Assembly: GCA_963513935.1 (NCBI GenBank)
Contig: OY740776.1
Span: forward strand, 10,446,724 to 10,510,723
Direction: 5' to 3'
Source of the DNA: Aphrophora alni
Lineage: Eukaryota > Arthropoda > Insecta > Hemiptera > Aphrophoridae
DNA: 64,000 bases
A program made the position numbers and the translations under genes. Each line of letters starts with the position of its first letter. The stretch's first letter is position 1. Below are positions 34,538 through 47,588 of this stretch, piece by piece. Under the pieces are notes generated by a model. That model made no database searches. It was not told where the DNA came from and was given only the letters and a program-made list of their open reading frames with translations.

Positions 34538-34578
34538 ATCAAACGCATTTCAACAACAAAGTCGCCATCCTCAGAGAT
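34538..34578 (-). ncRNA. Hammerhead-ribozyme-like motif, family 1, copy c
   Basis: Minus strand: stem I AUCU/UGAU (one mismatch next to the core), core CUGAGGA, extra U, stem II GGCGAC/GUUGUU (weakened), GAAA, UGCG, UU. The flanking sequence from AAACTCGAACAGAAGA (34496) is shared with copies b and d. Confidence 0.4.
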
Positions 34579-34609
34579 ACATAAGCTACTATAACTAAAA
34601 CCGGTCCTA

Positions 34610-36180
34610 TTACATTCAGTATTTATATCGTAACTCATGGACAATTATTTTCCTTATCACGATGGTTTAAGTTATCAATCAGTAAATTTTTCAAAACATT
34701 TGTGTAAATTGTTCCACTAAATTTAAGATTTACCAACTTTGGCGGCATAATTATTGCTTGTTTAACATATAACACTCGGATTATGATTTTCATAGAGACA
34801 ACAATTTATGTTATTTTGGATAGTGGAGACTATTTTTTATAAAATCTTATAAAAATCGTTTGAATCAATTTATAGAAAATAAAATTTTGAATTTTGATTA
34901 TCGTCGTTACGCCACAATTTTGTATTGTTGAGAAAAAACTTTAATAAATCAAAAATGATATGACCCAAACCAATCCATAATTCATACATATTCTGAGCTA
35001 CACAGACGTCATTTATACAGAAAGACATCATATCCAAACTTCCATCAATATAAAAAACAAAAACATTATTAACTAGCTATCCCCACAATGAAATCGGGCT
35101 TTGTGTGCATATCCATAATGTATCTTTAACTCTTCTCCCCTGAACTACAAAATTTGTATATTTACCTTGCATAAAATAGATTATCATAGATTGATTTTAT
35201 CTATTGTAGCTAGGTTGATGCATTACAGGACTTTTACTGTATTGAAACTATTAACATTAAAAAAAAAAATCTATATTTAAAACTCGTTGTACCCGTCACA
35301 TCAATAGGTAGAGCAGAGGGGAGAAGATAAGAAGATTATAAAAGACTTTTCATCTGGAGACGTTTTTGTAAACAATATTTTTAGTTTTACCATTAGGCTT
35401 CAGCCGAGATTCTGCTAGAACTTAACGTACCATACCATATGTCCTTACGAAAAACATCATCTCTGAAGATCAACGTCTGCTTACTTGAAGGTTTCCCGCG
35501 AATCGCGTTCCATGGTGATGTTCAAACCACATAACTATAAAGCCTCTGGAGCGATTTTAATAATTCTAAATTGCGTTTTAATTTTGTTCAAAATCTATTC
35601 TTGGTAATCCATGTTGGCGCTGAAAAGTCAAGTATGTGGGTGTACAAATACCCTCTTAATCATTAGAAAAAAATTAGTAAACTACTGCACCAACTTTGAA
35701 AGCTATACAATCTTTGTTAATAAAATAATATTTACGTTTCTGAAAATCTAATGAAAATGTGAAATTTTTTGTCAATGAATTACTAAAAAGGAATTACTAA
35801 TTTGAATCAACCACAGTCTAAACCCATGTTGAGGCAATTACTAAAGAAAACTGCATGAAAATCGTATCATCGGTTTTCGAGTTATAATAGACAACCAGAG
35901 AGAAAGAAAGACTGCGTTTTATATGTAGAGGTTTATAAATGACACCTTCAGGGATTCATTTTAGTAAGTACGAACTTAGCCTTCCAGAGAGACCATAGCT
36001 GGATGTACATATTTTTTAATATAGTCTCCTGTTGGAGACTCTTTTTATCTAACCTATCTTGTCGCTCTTGACCAAATTTTGTTCTCCTCAGACCAAGACG
36101 CTATTAGATTATTTCGAGTCTTCATTTCGATAGAAGTCTTTATTTTGTGGTTTTTTTTTTGTTTTTTTGTTTTTTTTAAG
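34610..36180. other. Gene-free AT-rich interval
   Basis: At 35845-35935 there is an ATGAAAATCG..TCATCGGTTT.. pattern followed by GACAACCAGAGAGAAAGAAA. It resembles the conserved 3' tail of insect RTE-like repeats, badly decayed. Nothing else is recognisable. Confidence 0.35.
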
Positions 36181-36189
36181 CGATAATTA

Positions 36190-36960
36190 CCGAGAGGGGT
36201 TTTTTTCCCTTTAAAACAATAAGTTGGTTGAGTGACGAATCAAACTACAATAGTTTATGAATTCTCGGGTTTACGTACAACCACAGCATTAATACACCAA
36301 GGCCACAATAGACGTTTGAATATAAAAGAAAATGGTTGAGTGACGAATCAAACTACAATAGTTTATGAATTCTCGGGCTTAAGTACAAACACAGTATTAA
36401 TACATCAAGGCCATAATACACTTTTAAATATAAAAGAAAATTACGTAACATTAAAACTAAAAGCATTAAAAAAATAAAATGAAGAAATATTGATTCCTGC
36501 AACATAATCTCATTAAACGAATTTATATAACTGCACAATCTCAAATAGACTGAACGAATATTGTACTACATGAACATTGAATTCTTCATCCATGAAAGTT
36601 GAAAAGAACAAAATGGATTAATAAAGAGGTCCAAATGAAAAGTCCACATTCCACTATAGCCACCAAAAAATTGGACTCCATGTTTGTCTCTAAAAATTTC
36701 TGAAGTCCCATCATCTCCAGCATAGATATAAAGATTTTAATATTTTCCCCAAGTGTTTCATTTAATAACTGTCATAAAACAATCTGCCATAAAGACAATT
36801 CTACATCGGTTTAATGGTTTAATAGATGGCACGGTTTTATGGGTTGCATGCATGAGATTATGTATATGTTAAACTTAGTAAAAACATAGATGGGGTTGTT
36901 TTTAATGTCCAAGGGTGGTTTGGGTTGTAAAAGTAAATACGGAGCAAGGGATTATACTAA
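36190..36960. repeat. Dispersed repeat Y-X, copy a
   Basis: The Y block (36230-36716) and X block (36716-36915) match 43640-44035 and 44036-44235. An 85-bp part of Y, beginning GGTTGAGTGACGAATCAAAC, is duplicated in tandem at 36225 and 36333. No frame is conserved. Confidence 0.7.
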
Positions 36961-37249
36961 TGATACTGGGGTAACGGTAGTTTATTTATAATTTGAAAAC
37001 AAGAACATACCATATAAAAGAGTTAGGAGTGCTACACTACCTAATCTAACCTCATCATAAAGATTTCCAGTTATAGTCTACTTTTCTTAAAGTATATTTG
37101 TCATAAAATCAAACCAAATATTCGTGTTTTTTAAAATAAATTTATTAGTATAACAATACATATAACTCAATAGAGAGGCTCTGGCAGTCGTGTATATATT
37201 ACATATTCCACAATAGTTTCATTTTAGATTACAGTGGAGAAATATTTCT

Positions 37250-39980
37250 TTTGACCTTGCAACCACAAACTAGAATAACTCGTCGTCGTAATCAAATCAA
37301 AAACTTTTATTGTTTTAAAATGTTCCTACTTTTAACAATTTAAGTTGATTTTGCAGCTTTGTTACTAACGAACTCAATGTAAATTGTCAACTTTTACATT
37401 TTTAACTCTGTTCTTCTGAGACTGATTTTTTAATAATTTAATTTGTTTTGAAACTCCTTGCATTTGCTAACGTTATCAGAGTTAAGAGTGGAAACTTTTC
37501 GTTCTTAATTTTTAATTATTGAATTTATTTCCACAGAGAAAACTTTGAAATAGATATTATATCTTTATAATTTGGAGATAATTTCCATTTATAAACCATT
37601 GCAGCCTTTCTAATGGTAAGTACGTGGAACGTGCATAGATCTTTAAACTTAGATCATATTTTGTCGGTAATGGTTTAAGTTAGCCAATTGTATACAAATT
37701 ATCTGCTCTATTGATCCCAAACACTGATTTCAACCAATTTCATTTTGAAGTTAATAAAATGATTTTTTTTTTTTTAAGTTGATTATTTTACCAATGTCAC
37801 AAAGTATTTTTCAGATAAATGGTTACAGAGAAAACGATAAAATAGTAAAATTCCTTATAAACTACACAGCAAACAAAATAACATAGATGTGGAATAACAT
37901 AGCATTTAGGAACATAGATGTGAATAAAAATAATAAATACAATTTTAGTGGAATGTATTGAATGCAATACAAAATTAAAACTCAATGTAAGAAATAGTGT
38001 AACTATAAACTAAGTTCAAAAAAAATTATACAAAAGATTTCACCTATGAAAATCATTAATAACATGTACATTTTGTCAGGCAAGCAAAACACTTAAATAT
38101 ATTATAAATCTTATACTTAAATATTACCAAGTAATTAATTAACAACTTAATCATAGGGTTGGAAGCTGCAGAACTGAAAATAACCTTTGAACAAAGTGTA
38201 GGGTCAAAGACGTTAACGAGTTAACACAGAGGGAGCAGGACATATGACATTAAAGAAAGACGGAGAAGATATCAGTTTAGGTTCTTAAGATGGTAGAAAC
38301 GTGTCAAGCAGCAGTGATATTACAATGGTAAGAAAAGAATATATCACACATAAACAAACGAAAATCATAACAGAAATAAGGGGGAAGTTTGTAAAACAAA
38401 ACAGATAATAATTAAAAGACAATATAATAAGAGACAACATGACAGCGTTTATCTTACAATATTTTGAAAGATAAAATTGATAAATCTTGACGTCACGTTT
38501 TAAATTGGAGATTGTATTTGTTTTGTATAACAAAGTATCTCTCCGTCAACTCAAATTAATTCTCTGCCTTAACGTCAAACACAGTGTTATATTAGTTTTG
38601 CAAAGTTATTACAAAGCAGTATTTTTCTTGAAGGAAAACCGGACATGTCTAGAGTCTCCATGAACTTCATTTTCTTTACAATTTCTTGCGAATCATTTTC
38701 AACATTGTTTTTAGTTAAACCATTTTTTAGTTAACTTGCAATACATTGTTTTTAGTTAAACCATTTTGTATAAGTGGTTTTTTTTGTTATACTGCACTTG
38801 TATAAGTCCTTGACATTGCTTTAACTAGCGAAACCATGGTCGGCAAGTTTCAATTAAAATATTGTGGTTTATACTAAAATAATTGTTTTCATTTATTTAA
38901 AATGGAATACCACCAAGTACCTACGGTCTTTAGTATAAATAGTTTATTAGATTTTCAGACAAAATTTAAATCCTTCACTTTATGATTTACTATCTATGTT
39001 CATAAAACATTTGTAGAGAATTGTTTTAATCCATTTATACCTCTAAATATTGGTTTTTTTTCCTAATTTAAATTGTATCCAACCGTATAAAGAATCACAT
39101 TTACATAAAACTAAAGATAAATTCAAGTGCAGTTCAAAATGTATTTATTGTTTCTAATTAGATTCCAAGTTTTAAACAACCATTATTTTTACAAATTTCA
39201 GCTTCGTCTCAACACGTGGAAAATAAATTACATTTTAATATTTTTCCCTGAAAAATAAATGAAATGAAAATTGTGGATACTTTATTTTTAAAAGTAATTT
39301 CCCTATTCTAATGTGAAAACCATTTTATCCTCAACTGTATATAAACAAAAAGTAGTTCTGAACAATATAAAATTAAAATTGGTTTTTAATGCAAACTATA
39401 ATTTGTCGTTTACATCAATGTTTCAAATGTATTTAAAACAACAACCAGGAAATTAACAACATCAATAAACATGTCACCCTTTTGTGTAAACCACTTCGAA
39501 AACGCTCCCAACTGTATCACGCAATTTACTGTTAATGGATGCACTACATTAAATGTTTAAATTATTGCTGATAAATGTCCAGTCACAGCTGGGTACATTC
39601 ACACAAACGGTAACCATGGAAACCTGTTATTTATATAATTAAACCCTAACTATTGAATGTTCTTATGTTACAGGGTAATGTAGGGTGAACAACTCATCTG
39701 TTACTTAAAGAAGCACAAAACTAAATAGTCTGTGTACAATAGTGTTTACTGCTATATTGTGTAGTTTTATTGGATGTATAGTACGTGCAATGAAACGTAT
39801 GGTGACTGAATGGCGCATGCGTAAAGCGTACTCCCACCACTACAATACGTAATGAACGGAAGACGAATAATTGTGTCTAGTTTTAAAGGGAGTTTATTTC
39901 ACTCGTCCTGAAAAACAAAGTTGAGGATGATTGCAACAAGTGTATATAATGTTCTTATATATGTATAAGAGACATGAAAG
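37250..39980. other. AT-rich interval without genes
   Basis: Nothing recognisable in 2.7 kb beyond a short inverted match: 38905-38940 (CCACCAAGTACCTACGGTCT) resembles the complement of 22655-22685. Confidence 0.45.
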
Positions 39981-39989
39981 GTGAAAATT

Positions 39990-40230
39990 ATATGCCAAGA
40001 TGTGGTTTGGTGGCTGGAAAGGCCCACCATAATTAACGGTGGTCAGCTTGATTTGAAGTTGACCGGCCTGGTTTGTTACAAATTGTACATAAAAGACCTA
40101 TTTGAAGGGTTTTTTTCAGAAAAAAAAAACAACAACATAATATAATCGATGCATTGCGTGATTTTCAATATTGTGCCTAAAAGAAACCATTTCAAAAATA
40201 TTAAAACCAAGAAAAAGAGATATTTAATAA
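39990..40230 (+). mobile_element. tRNA-derived SINE family 2, 5'-truncated copy
   Basis: Matches the body of the element at 45834-46225: a TGGTGGC-GG-A-AGGCCCAC block, CGGTGGTCAGCTTGA, AAGTTGAC, GATGCATTGCGTGATT and a 3' tail with AAGAGATATTTAATAATT. The tRNA-like head is absent. Confidence 0.7.
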
Positions 40231-40927
40231 TTTTAAAAAAAGTATAATATAGAAAGGAAAAAATTGGCAGTGTTAGAATTAAGATAGATTTAGTTAGAAG
40301 ATAGATAAATAAAAATAATATTAAAATCAGAATGGAGACAAACTGTTGCGAAAGAAAAAATTGGAACAATAATAATTATGATGAAATGCTTACCTTGCAA
40401 AGGCAGGCAACGTTACAAACAAGAGGGGGCTATGTAATCTCTTGGACAAAAGGAAACGGGGTCTTTGGATCACAGGAGGAATCGCTGCTCGAGGAATGTT
40501 CGGAAGATAGCCATACTTGGCGAATAAGAGTAGAGAGTGCCGGATAGTTGGAAGAACTTCGCAAGAAAGTTGAGCAAATCTTTGTGTATTGGAAAACTTG
40601 TAAATTGTTTATTACTAAAAGTAAACAGTAGAATCATAACGGTTGGAACCATTCTGGGTTAATATTTTAAGTTATATTTTATTATATCTATTTAAAAAAC
40701 AGAAGAGAGATAAAATTGTAATGATAATATAAATAAATAATAATTGTCTATGTATAATGAATACTGAGTAGTGATAAACAAAATTGTATTGAGCATTAGG
40801 GAAATGTTGTAATCCAGTTTATATATAACTATAAAATAAAAATTAGAAAGAATCTAGTAAAACTGAACCACTGAGTAGATTGAAAAAAAAGAACCCGGGT
40901 CTAATAAAAGGAACTTCCTATAAGTAA

Positions 40928-40990
40928 GTCGTATAATAATGAAAAACGTTTAATTTCTGAATATTTCAATTAAATGTTAGTGACTGAATA
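40928..40990. repeat. Short match to the 3' flank of the SINE at 46225-46290
   Basis: GTATAATAATGAAAAAC followed by AATTTCTGAATATTTCAATT and AATGTTAGTGA matches 46228-46285. In the other copy this follows the SINE tail directly. Here about 690 bp intervene, implying an insertion here or a deletion there. Confidence 0.6.
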
Positions 40991-41039
40991 GAAACAAACA
41001 CTGGAGTTTGGAGCGTATGATGCTACTCTAAAGGAGTTT

Positions 41040-41660
41040 GGAGTGCTTTATTGAATTACACGGAATCCTGATGGAAATGAAAATTTTGCCGATGTAGTTA
41101 AATAGATTGCCTTAACACTCGACATCTCCATAGAACCATCAATATTGAAAGCTTGTCAGCGGTATTGACAATACCATAACACAGACGTTCGTAGAGGTAT
41201 TACTCTCGCTGTATGACCGTTCGATGCAAAAACTACTTTGCAAAAGATAAGAGTAATGCGAGAACTGTTAACCAGATACATTGAGAATCCTATGGATAAG
41301 ATGACCTACATTAAAGAGAAAACCCCAGAAAATAATCTTTACCTCCAGCGACTCAACAAATAAAACAATTATGAAGAGTACATCCATATTATTATTATAA
41401 AGAGCCTACAAAGAGGAGTACTGAGAGAAAAGATCAGAGAATTCACCCTCGAAAACACGGTAGAGCTTATGCTGAAGAAGGAGGATAACTGGGACGCCGT
41501 AGCTAAGTATGTGGAGACGATTTTACGGACGAAGAAACAGAACGGTCTGGTCGACGACCAAAATACGTGAAGCAACAGCAGCATTAGCAGAACAGAGCAA
41601 ACGCCAATCTTGCGAAGAACAGCCATCTTGAGTAATGCTAACGCTGGTCCAGGATGGAAA
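41040..41660 (+). pseudogene. Degenerate protein-coding remnant, possibly gag-like
   Basis: Plus-strand 41220-41570 reads almost continuously as a hydrophilic, charged, helix-prone peptide (for example REKIREF, LMLKKEDNWDAVAKY) interrupted by stops at about 41360 and 41569. Adjacent frames continue it up- and downstream. Composition is richer in G+C and A than the surroundings. The helical, Lys/Glu-rich pattern would fit a capsid/gag-like or LINE ORF1-like protein, but no diagnostic motif is visible. Confidence 0.35.
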
Positions 41661-41999
41661 TCTCAACGAGGTTTAGATAAAAGATGAAGGGTTTTAGTGG
41701 GTCGTACAGGTGGTACAGCTCCACACACCAGTCGGTCTCGCTGGGCCACTGATGGTGCGGATGCGCATTTCCCCCCTATTCGGAAAAAAAAATTATTATT
41801 ATTATATATGAAAGTCTGGAATCAAATTAAGTTTTTTTAATTAAAGTATTAGTTATAGGGACTGTTGCAGATGTAATCAAGATGATTTCTTTGAAGCATA
41901 TTTCTATAATAATATTTCATTAAAAATTTTATTTTGTAATTGGATACTTAAAGCAAGGAAGTACTTAGACATTCAGAACGTAATTTCTTTTACTATGCG

Positions 42000-43410
42000 A
42001 GTAACTTGTGCTTCACTTTACTTACAACTAATAACTTTAAGGAAATGTAAAGAGTAAACTTTGACATTAAAACAGTTTTCGAGTTGAGTTCCATATTTAA
42101 CTTATTTTTACAGATTTAACATTGTTCCGACACTGACGTTTTAAACTGAGATGTATTTTATCAAACATTAGATATTTCAGTTGATTTTTCTTTCTGCCAT
42201 TTTTTGTGGTAAAGGTTTACAATATAATAAAGATTTGACGTAACTTCTCCAGGATGTTTTCCTTACACTGATGTCAACCAATTTTATTTAAAAAATTCAT
42301 TTAAAAATTCATAAAATGATAAAAAAGTTGATAACTATCCGAATATCACAAAGGTTTTTGAGATAAGCTTTTATATAAGATATCTTCTGCTAAGGCCACA
42401 CAATGGAATTTCTCGTCATTGGGTGATTAACTGAGAACCTGGGAGAAAACCAACCTAAAGCAGGACAGATAAGCAGTTAACTACTGTATTTCCTTTTCTA
42501 ATTGAGGTTACTGAAGAGAGAATCTTTGAATTTGATGACGTCCGTTTTGAAGTACTGGAAGAATCATCAGAAGAGATCAACAAGGAACGATCCTATCTAT
42601 TAATCAAGTGTTCACAGAGAAATCAAAGGAAATGGATTCCAAATTGGCTTTAATATAAATGTTTTATTTCTGGCTCAGCAGGCATAAGGTAAAAAGGCTG
42701 CAAATTGTGCAGTGTTACAATTTGAAAGTAATAAAGATGGTAGGTTCTGTTTCTATGGAATGGTACCGGTAGAACAGCATCAGTTCGTGTGTATAGTGTT
42801 ATCTAAATATTTTGTACTTGGAAGACTTTTATTTTATGGTTTTGAAAAGAGCCTTTAAAAGGAAAATTCTAATTGGGAAATTTCCGGCATAGATCATTTT
42901 TGGTTCGCAGTGTAGAAAGGCTATCTGCTATATTGGAAGCCTGTGAAGTTTAACGTTTAAATTTTTGTACTATATTAATTTTTGTTTTATTGGAAACATT
43001 TTTATTTTCAAATTAAAGTATATTAAACTCTTTTGTAACCTACATCTGTCACTTTTATTAATAGAAACACAAAATCTTCTCAAATTCAAATTGAAACAGA
43101 CAAATTCAATCAAGGTAAAGTTTTTTAATTAGTGGCAATTAAAACCTGTAAATAATCGCCATCTAAAAAAAAACTTTTCTCGCCTTCTAAAAATGGTACC
43201 AACACACTGACAAACAATTTTAGAAATAACTGCAACTTTTTGTTTTTAACTTAATACAAACAAAATGGAGTACAATTCGTCTATTATGTTTTGTTCAATT
43301 CATAAAAATATATAATTCGCAGTAGATTCTAGGAGGGATATTTAATTTTAAAGTTGTATTTCCAACTTGACAACTCGACAGTTAAAAATGCTAGAGTTTC
43401 TAAATTCAAA
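42000..43410. other. AT-rich interval without genes
   Basis: Nothing recognised. Confidence 0.45.
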
Positions 43411-43417
43411 ACATATC

Positions 43418-44540
43418 CAGCAGAGGTAAAAAGATTTTAATATTTTTCCCAAGTATTTCATTTAATAACTGTCGTAAAACAAACTGCCATAAAGACAATT
43501 CTAGATCGGTTTAATGGCTTAAATAGATGGTACAGTTTTATGGGTTTCATGCATGAGATCGTGTATATGTTAAACATAGTAAAAATATAAATGAGGATGT
43601 TATAAATTCCAAGAGGGTTTTTTTCCTTTAAACAATAAGAGGAAAGTATATAGTTCAGTGACGATACAAACTACAATAGTTTATGAATTCTCAGGTTTAA
43701 GTATAACCACAGCTTTATTACATCAAGGTCACAATACACTTTTGAATATAAAATAAAATTACGTAACATAAAAACTAAAGGATTAAAAAAAAATAAAATG
43801 AAGAAATATTGATTCCTCCAACATAATCTCATTAAACGAATTTATATAACTGCACAACCTCAAATAGACTGAACGAATATTGTACTACATGAACTTTTAA
43901 TTCTTCATTCATGAAAGTTGAAAAGAACAAAATGGATTAAATAAAGAGGTCCAAATGAAAAGCCCACATTCTACTGTAGTCAGCAAGAAATTGGACTCAC
44001 TGTTTGTCTCGAAATATTTCTGAAATCCCAACATCTCCAGCAGAGATATAAAGATTTTAACATGTTCTCTAAGTGTTTCATTTAATAACTGTCATAAAAC
44101 AAACTGCCATAAAGACAATTCTAGATAAGTTTAATGGTTTAAATAGATGGCACGGTTTTATGGGTTACATGCATGAGATTGTGTATATGTTAAACATAGT
44201 AAAAATATAAATGGGGATGTTATAAATTCCAATGGTGTTTTGGGTAGTATAGTAAATACTGAGCAAGGGATTACACTAATAACTGGGGGTAGCTTATGTT
44301 TTTTATAATTTTATAACAAGAACATAAAATATAAAGAGTCATACGCTACCTATAACATAATCTCATTAAGATAAAAATCTCCAGTTTTATTCAAATTTCC
44401 CGTATATTTATAATAAAAACAAATTGGATATTCGAGTTTTTTAACGTTTTAATAAATCAATTAATTAGTGTAATAACAGATACAAATAACCCGGTATGGA
44501 GGCTCTGGAAGTCGTATACAAATTCCACAGTAGTGTCAGT
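43418..44540. repeat. Dispersed repeat X-Y-X, copy b
   Basis: X (43418-43612) and X' (44036-44235) are direct copies of about 195 bp flanking Y (about 43625-44035). The Y and X' parts match 36230-36915. X contains GACAATTCTAGAT.GGTTTAATGG, ATGCATGAGAT and GTGTATATGTTAAAC words. The arrangement could be a local tandem duplication or an element with direct terminal repeats. Confidence 0.65.
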
Positions 44541-44568
44541 GGATCATGGATCTATCCAATGTAAAAAA

Positions 44569-45660
44569 GAAAAATGTTTTCTTTACCTCACATTCTTATC
44601 CTTTCTTCTAGTATGTTTGAAGGTTTGAATACAAAATCCTATTGTCGCAGAATAGAACCGATCGACCCACCTTCGTTACACTCCAACAAACATCTAACAT
44701 ACTTATGGTAAGAAGAAAGGTTGACTAAGAATCAAATCTTAACACAAATAAAAATATAAAACCCCTACCCATGAACATGAACATTTGCTCCATGGAATTC
44801 TAGACGCTTGATTTATTTTTATTTTTCTCCCTTTAGGTCTACGGTTGCTAAGACAACACCTTTTATTCTTTTCCTTCCCTCACCCTCTCTTTTTGACATG
44901 ACTTTGTTTCTGTACAACAATACTTTTGAAAGTTTTTAAGGATATTCACTTTATTGTTTCTTTTTTGTGAATCTTTAAACACTACAAAACATTTGTAGAC
45001 TAATGTTTTTATTTCAAAATGTCAAGATTAAATACTGTACAACTATACAGAGTGAGCAGAAATTACACGATCACTGAACGTTTTTTTATTAAGTTTTTCT
45101 TAATAGCTCGAATAAAAAAAATAAAACTTCGAAAATTTTAATTGGTGTACACATTCTACTTTTTGGTACAATAACATTTCAACGTCCTTCCTGTGTAAAT
45201 GTTAAAAAGAAAAGGTGTTCTAATCCAAAATGGCGCAAGTTCAAATTTTAAACAAAGCTCTGCAAACGCATTGTCCAAAAACTTTAAACAAACAGATTAT
45301 TGAGATTTATTTCGCCTGGAAGAGTTAAAATGTTCAGTGGAAGTATTAACATTGTAAGAATTAAGGTATCAGTGTTAATTGTAATATTTAGGCTTTTTTC
45401 ACAAGTATGTATCGCTTACATGTTTTAGATAATTATTTGTATTAATCAAACTTTTTATGATTTATTGACAATAGGGTATCTTTAATCATACTGAACTGTA
45501 GTTTCCAGTAAATAATAGATGCTCGTGGATGCAACACACAAAGTTTCAGCCAATCATAAATATCTATAAATAGGGTCGACCTTTAATACAACATTGCACA
45601 TCGTAAAATAAATAATGCACAATTACATGTTAGTTATGTGATGAAAAATTGATAGTTGCT
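44569..45660. repeat. Dispersed repeat R2, copy a (about 1.1 kb)
   Basis: Matches 49739-50860 along its whole length, roughly 85% by eye. Shared landmarks include TTTAGGTCTACGGTTGCTAA, AGAGTGAGCAGAAATTACAC and AACGTCCTTCCT. There are no conserved frames. It is probably the non-coding part of a mobile element. Confidence 0.75.
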
Positions 45661-45790
45661 TAGTTGATAGTGTTAACTGTCTTTTATTTTACATTCAAAG
45701 ACGGACTTGAATAAATAATAATAGCAGAACCTAGTGGAGAACTAATGAACCTTTGGGGTTGTTGATAAAACCATGGTTGTAGGACAGGCA
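45640..45790. repeat. Repeat segment equal to the empty target site of the mariner-like element at 55298
   Basis: GATGAAAAATTGATAGTTGC through TTTATTTTACATTCAAAGAC and AATAATAATAGCAGAACCTA matches 55245-55297 joined to 56185-56270, with no 887-bp element between them. Confidence 0.8.
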
Positions 45791-45833
45791 AACTGACAAC
45801 ATCATTCAAGTGTTGTTACTAACTATATCTAAG

Positions 45834-46225
45834 TGTCTTAGTGGTTAAGTGGTTGAGGCGTCAGTACCTTGATCAAGAATTGGTAAAAAAGTTGTGGGTC
45901 CGATTCCTACCTAAGACAAGGTTTTTCTGTGCAGTTTGGTTCACTCCATACTGTGGTATGGTGGCGGGATAGGCCCACTATAAACAAACAGTGGTTGGCT
46001 TGAGTGGAAGTTGACGGGGTTGGTTTGAAATAAATTGCACAGAAAACACCAATTTTTCAAGTTTAAATTTGTTTTCTCCAAAACAAACATACAATAGATG
46101 CATTGCGTGATTCTGTTGACTCTACGTGACTGTTGTGTCTAAAATAGACCATTTAAAGTATTTAAAACCAGTAAAAAAAGAATATTTAATAATTATTATA
46201 ATTATATGAAAATAAACAATTTCGG
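45834..46225 (+). mobile_element. tRNA-derived SINE family 2 with a class II tRNA-like head
   Basis: The head (45834-45918, 85 nt) has perfectly complementary ends TGTCTTAG/CTAAGACA, a Ser/Leu-tRNA-like D-arm (GGTTAAGTGGTTGAGGC), a long variable region and a T-arm GTGGG/CCTAC with box B GGTCCGATTCC (45897-45907). The body continues to about 46225 and matches 39990-40230. No conventional anticodon stem is obvious, and the head is fused to a conserved body, so this is a SINE and not a tRNA gene. Confidence 0.7.
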
Positions 46226-46289
46226 TAGTATAATAATGAAAAACAATTAATTCCTGAATATTTCAATTATTTGAAAAAATGTTAGTGAG

Positions 46290-47170
46290 TTAATGTGCTA
46301 GTTTCCTTATGAGTGCATGACCAAAACCTCTTCTAATTAAAAAGCTTTAAAGAAATTATGAGAAATTAAGCTTTTGTTAACATTTTTCGCCATCTTTGGG
46401 TGTGACTAAAGTAACAAAACTTATTGCAGACCAGCACCCAAGGCTACTTTATCAGTGTCCATCATGACCCTTATGTAAGTTGCCTATTCTTTTCTGAGAT
46501 GTGCAAAAGTTAACAAAAGTACGCAATCTTTTTTAATGTAACAGCAGATGTTTCTTGTTGAAACTCCATATTCCTTTTATACGCAACTCCATATTGCTTT
46601 AAACTTTATTTAATCCTTGAATACGCAATCTTTATTTAAATCATTTCAAACAATTTTAATTTTGTAACTAAATTATGTTTTTTATGAATTATTAAACAGT
46701 AATTCAAATGTCTAAGTACTGTTCAATTCAAACCAAATATAACTTGACCTGTAATCTGGGTAATTCAGACATTTCCAAACTGAATATTATGTTAATTTAA
46801 TAATCAGTAATCTTTAACATGATTTGTTTTTGTTAAAACCTTGAAGTTTTGAAGTTTGTAATTGACCTTCTCTACCAAAGTCAGGTCAGTTTAATACTAA
46901 TCTAAGAAATTCTCCATCAGATTTGAACTGCTCTCTGACCTCTTGTGCACCACGCTAACACAATGTAAAAGAAAAAGAAATGATTGATTTGAATCATTTA
47001 CAAAACAATCATAATATCCGACAAACTTGTATAGTTACAATAACAACAACAGCTGTTATAGACTGCTTTCTTATATTTCAAATTAAATTTCCTAAATGAA
47101 AACCAATCCCTATACTACTTGTAAGGCTGATTGAATGAAGACTTACAAACTGTAATCGTTCCCAGTTCAA
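46290..47170. other. AT-rich interval without genes
   Basis: Only the short repeat at 46535-46585, shared with 20110-20165, is recognisable. Confidence 0.45.
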
Positions 47171-47174
47171 AACA

Positions 47175-47176
<2 letters not shown>

Positions 47177-47255
<79 letters not shown>

Positions 47256-47260
47256 CTCTC
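47177..47260. repeat. (CT)n microsatellite
   Basis: About 84 bp of CT with a single phase slip at 47250. It generates a spurious Arg-Glu frame on the minus strand. Confidence 0.95.
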
Positions 47261-47588
47261 ACTCCTATGTATTACTGAAGTACCTCTACAACAAATCCTT
47301 TTAAAGGTATTTCCCAATATAAAAGCTTAACGTGGACATAAATCCCTTATGGGTGATTCAATAATTGTATTACACAAATTAGAGGGTAAGGTAATTTAAT
47401 TTGAATACGTACAGAAACTGTTGTAACTTAAATTCGTAACAAAATAAAATTGGTAGTTTTATTGTTTTTGGAACATGTAGTCACAATTTTCATTGAATAC
47501 CTTTGATAAAAATATTACCTACCCCTATTCAAATTACTTCCTAGGTCACCAAGTATAGATAACAATATATGTGATACATGTCCCTTAC

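Noticed and set aside
47078..47317. 79-codon Arg-Glu-rich frame
   Set aside because: It is the translation of the (CT)n microsatellite on the minus strand.
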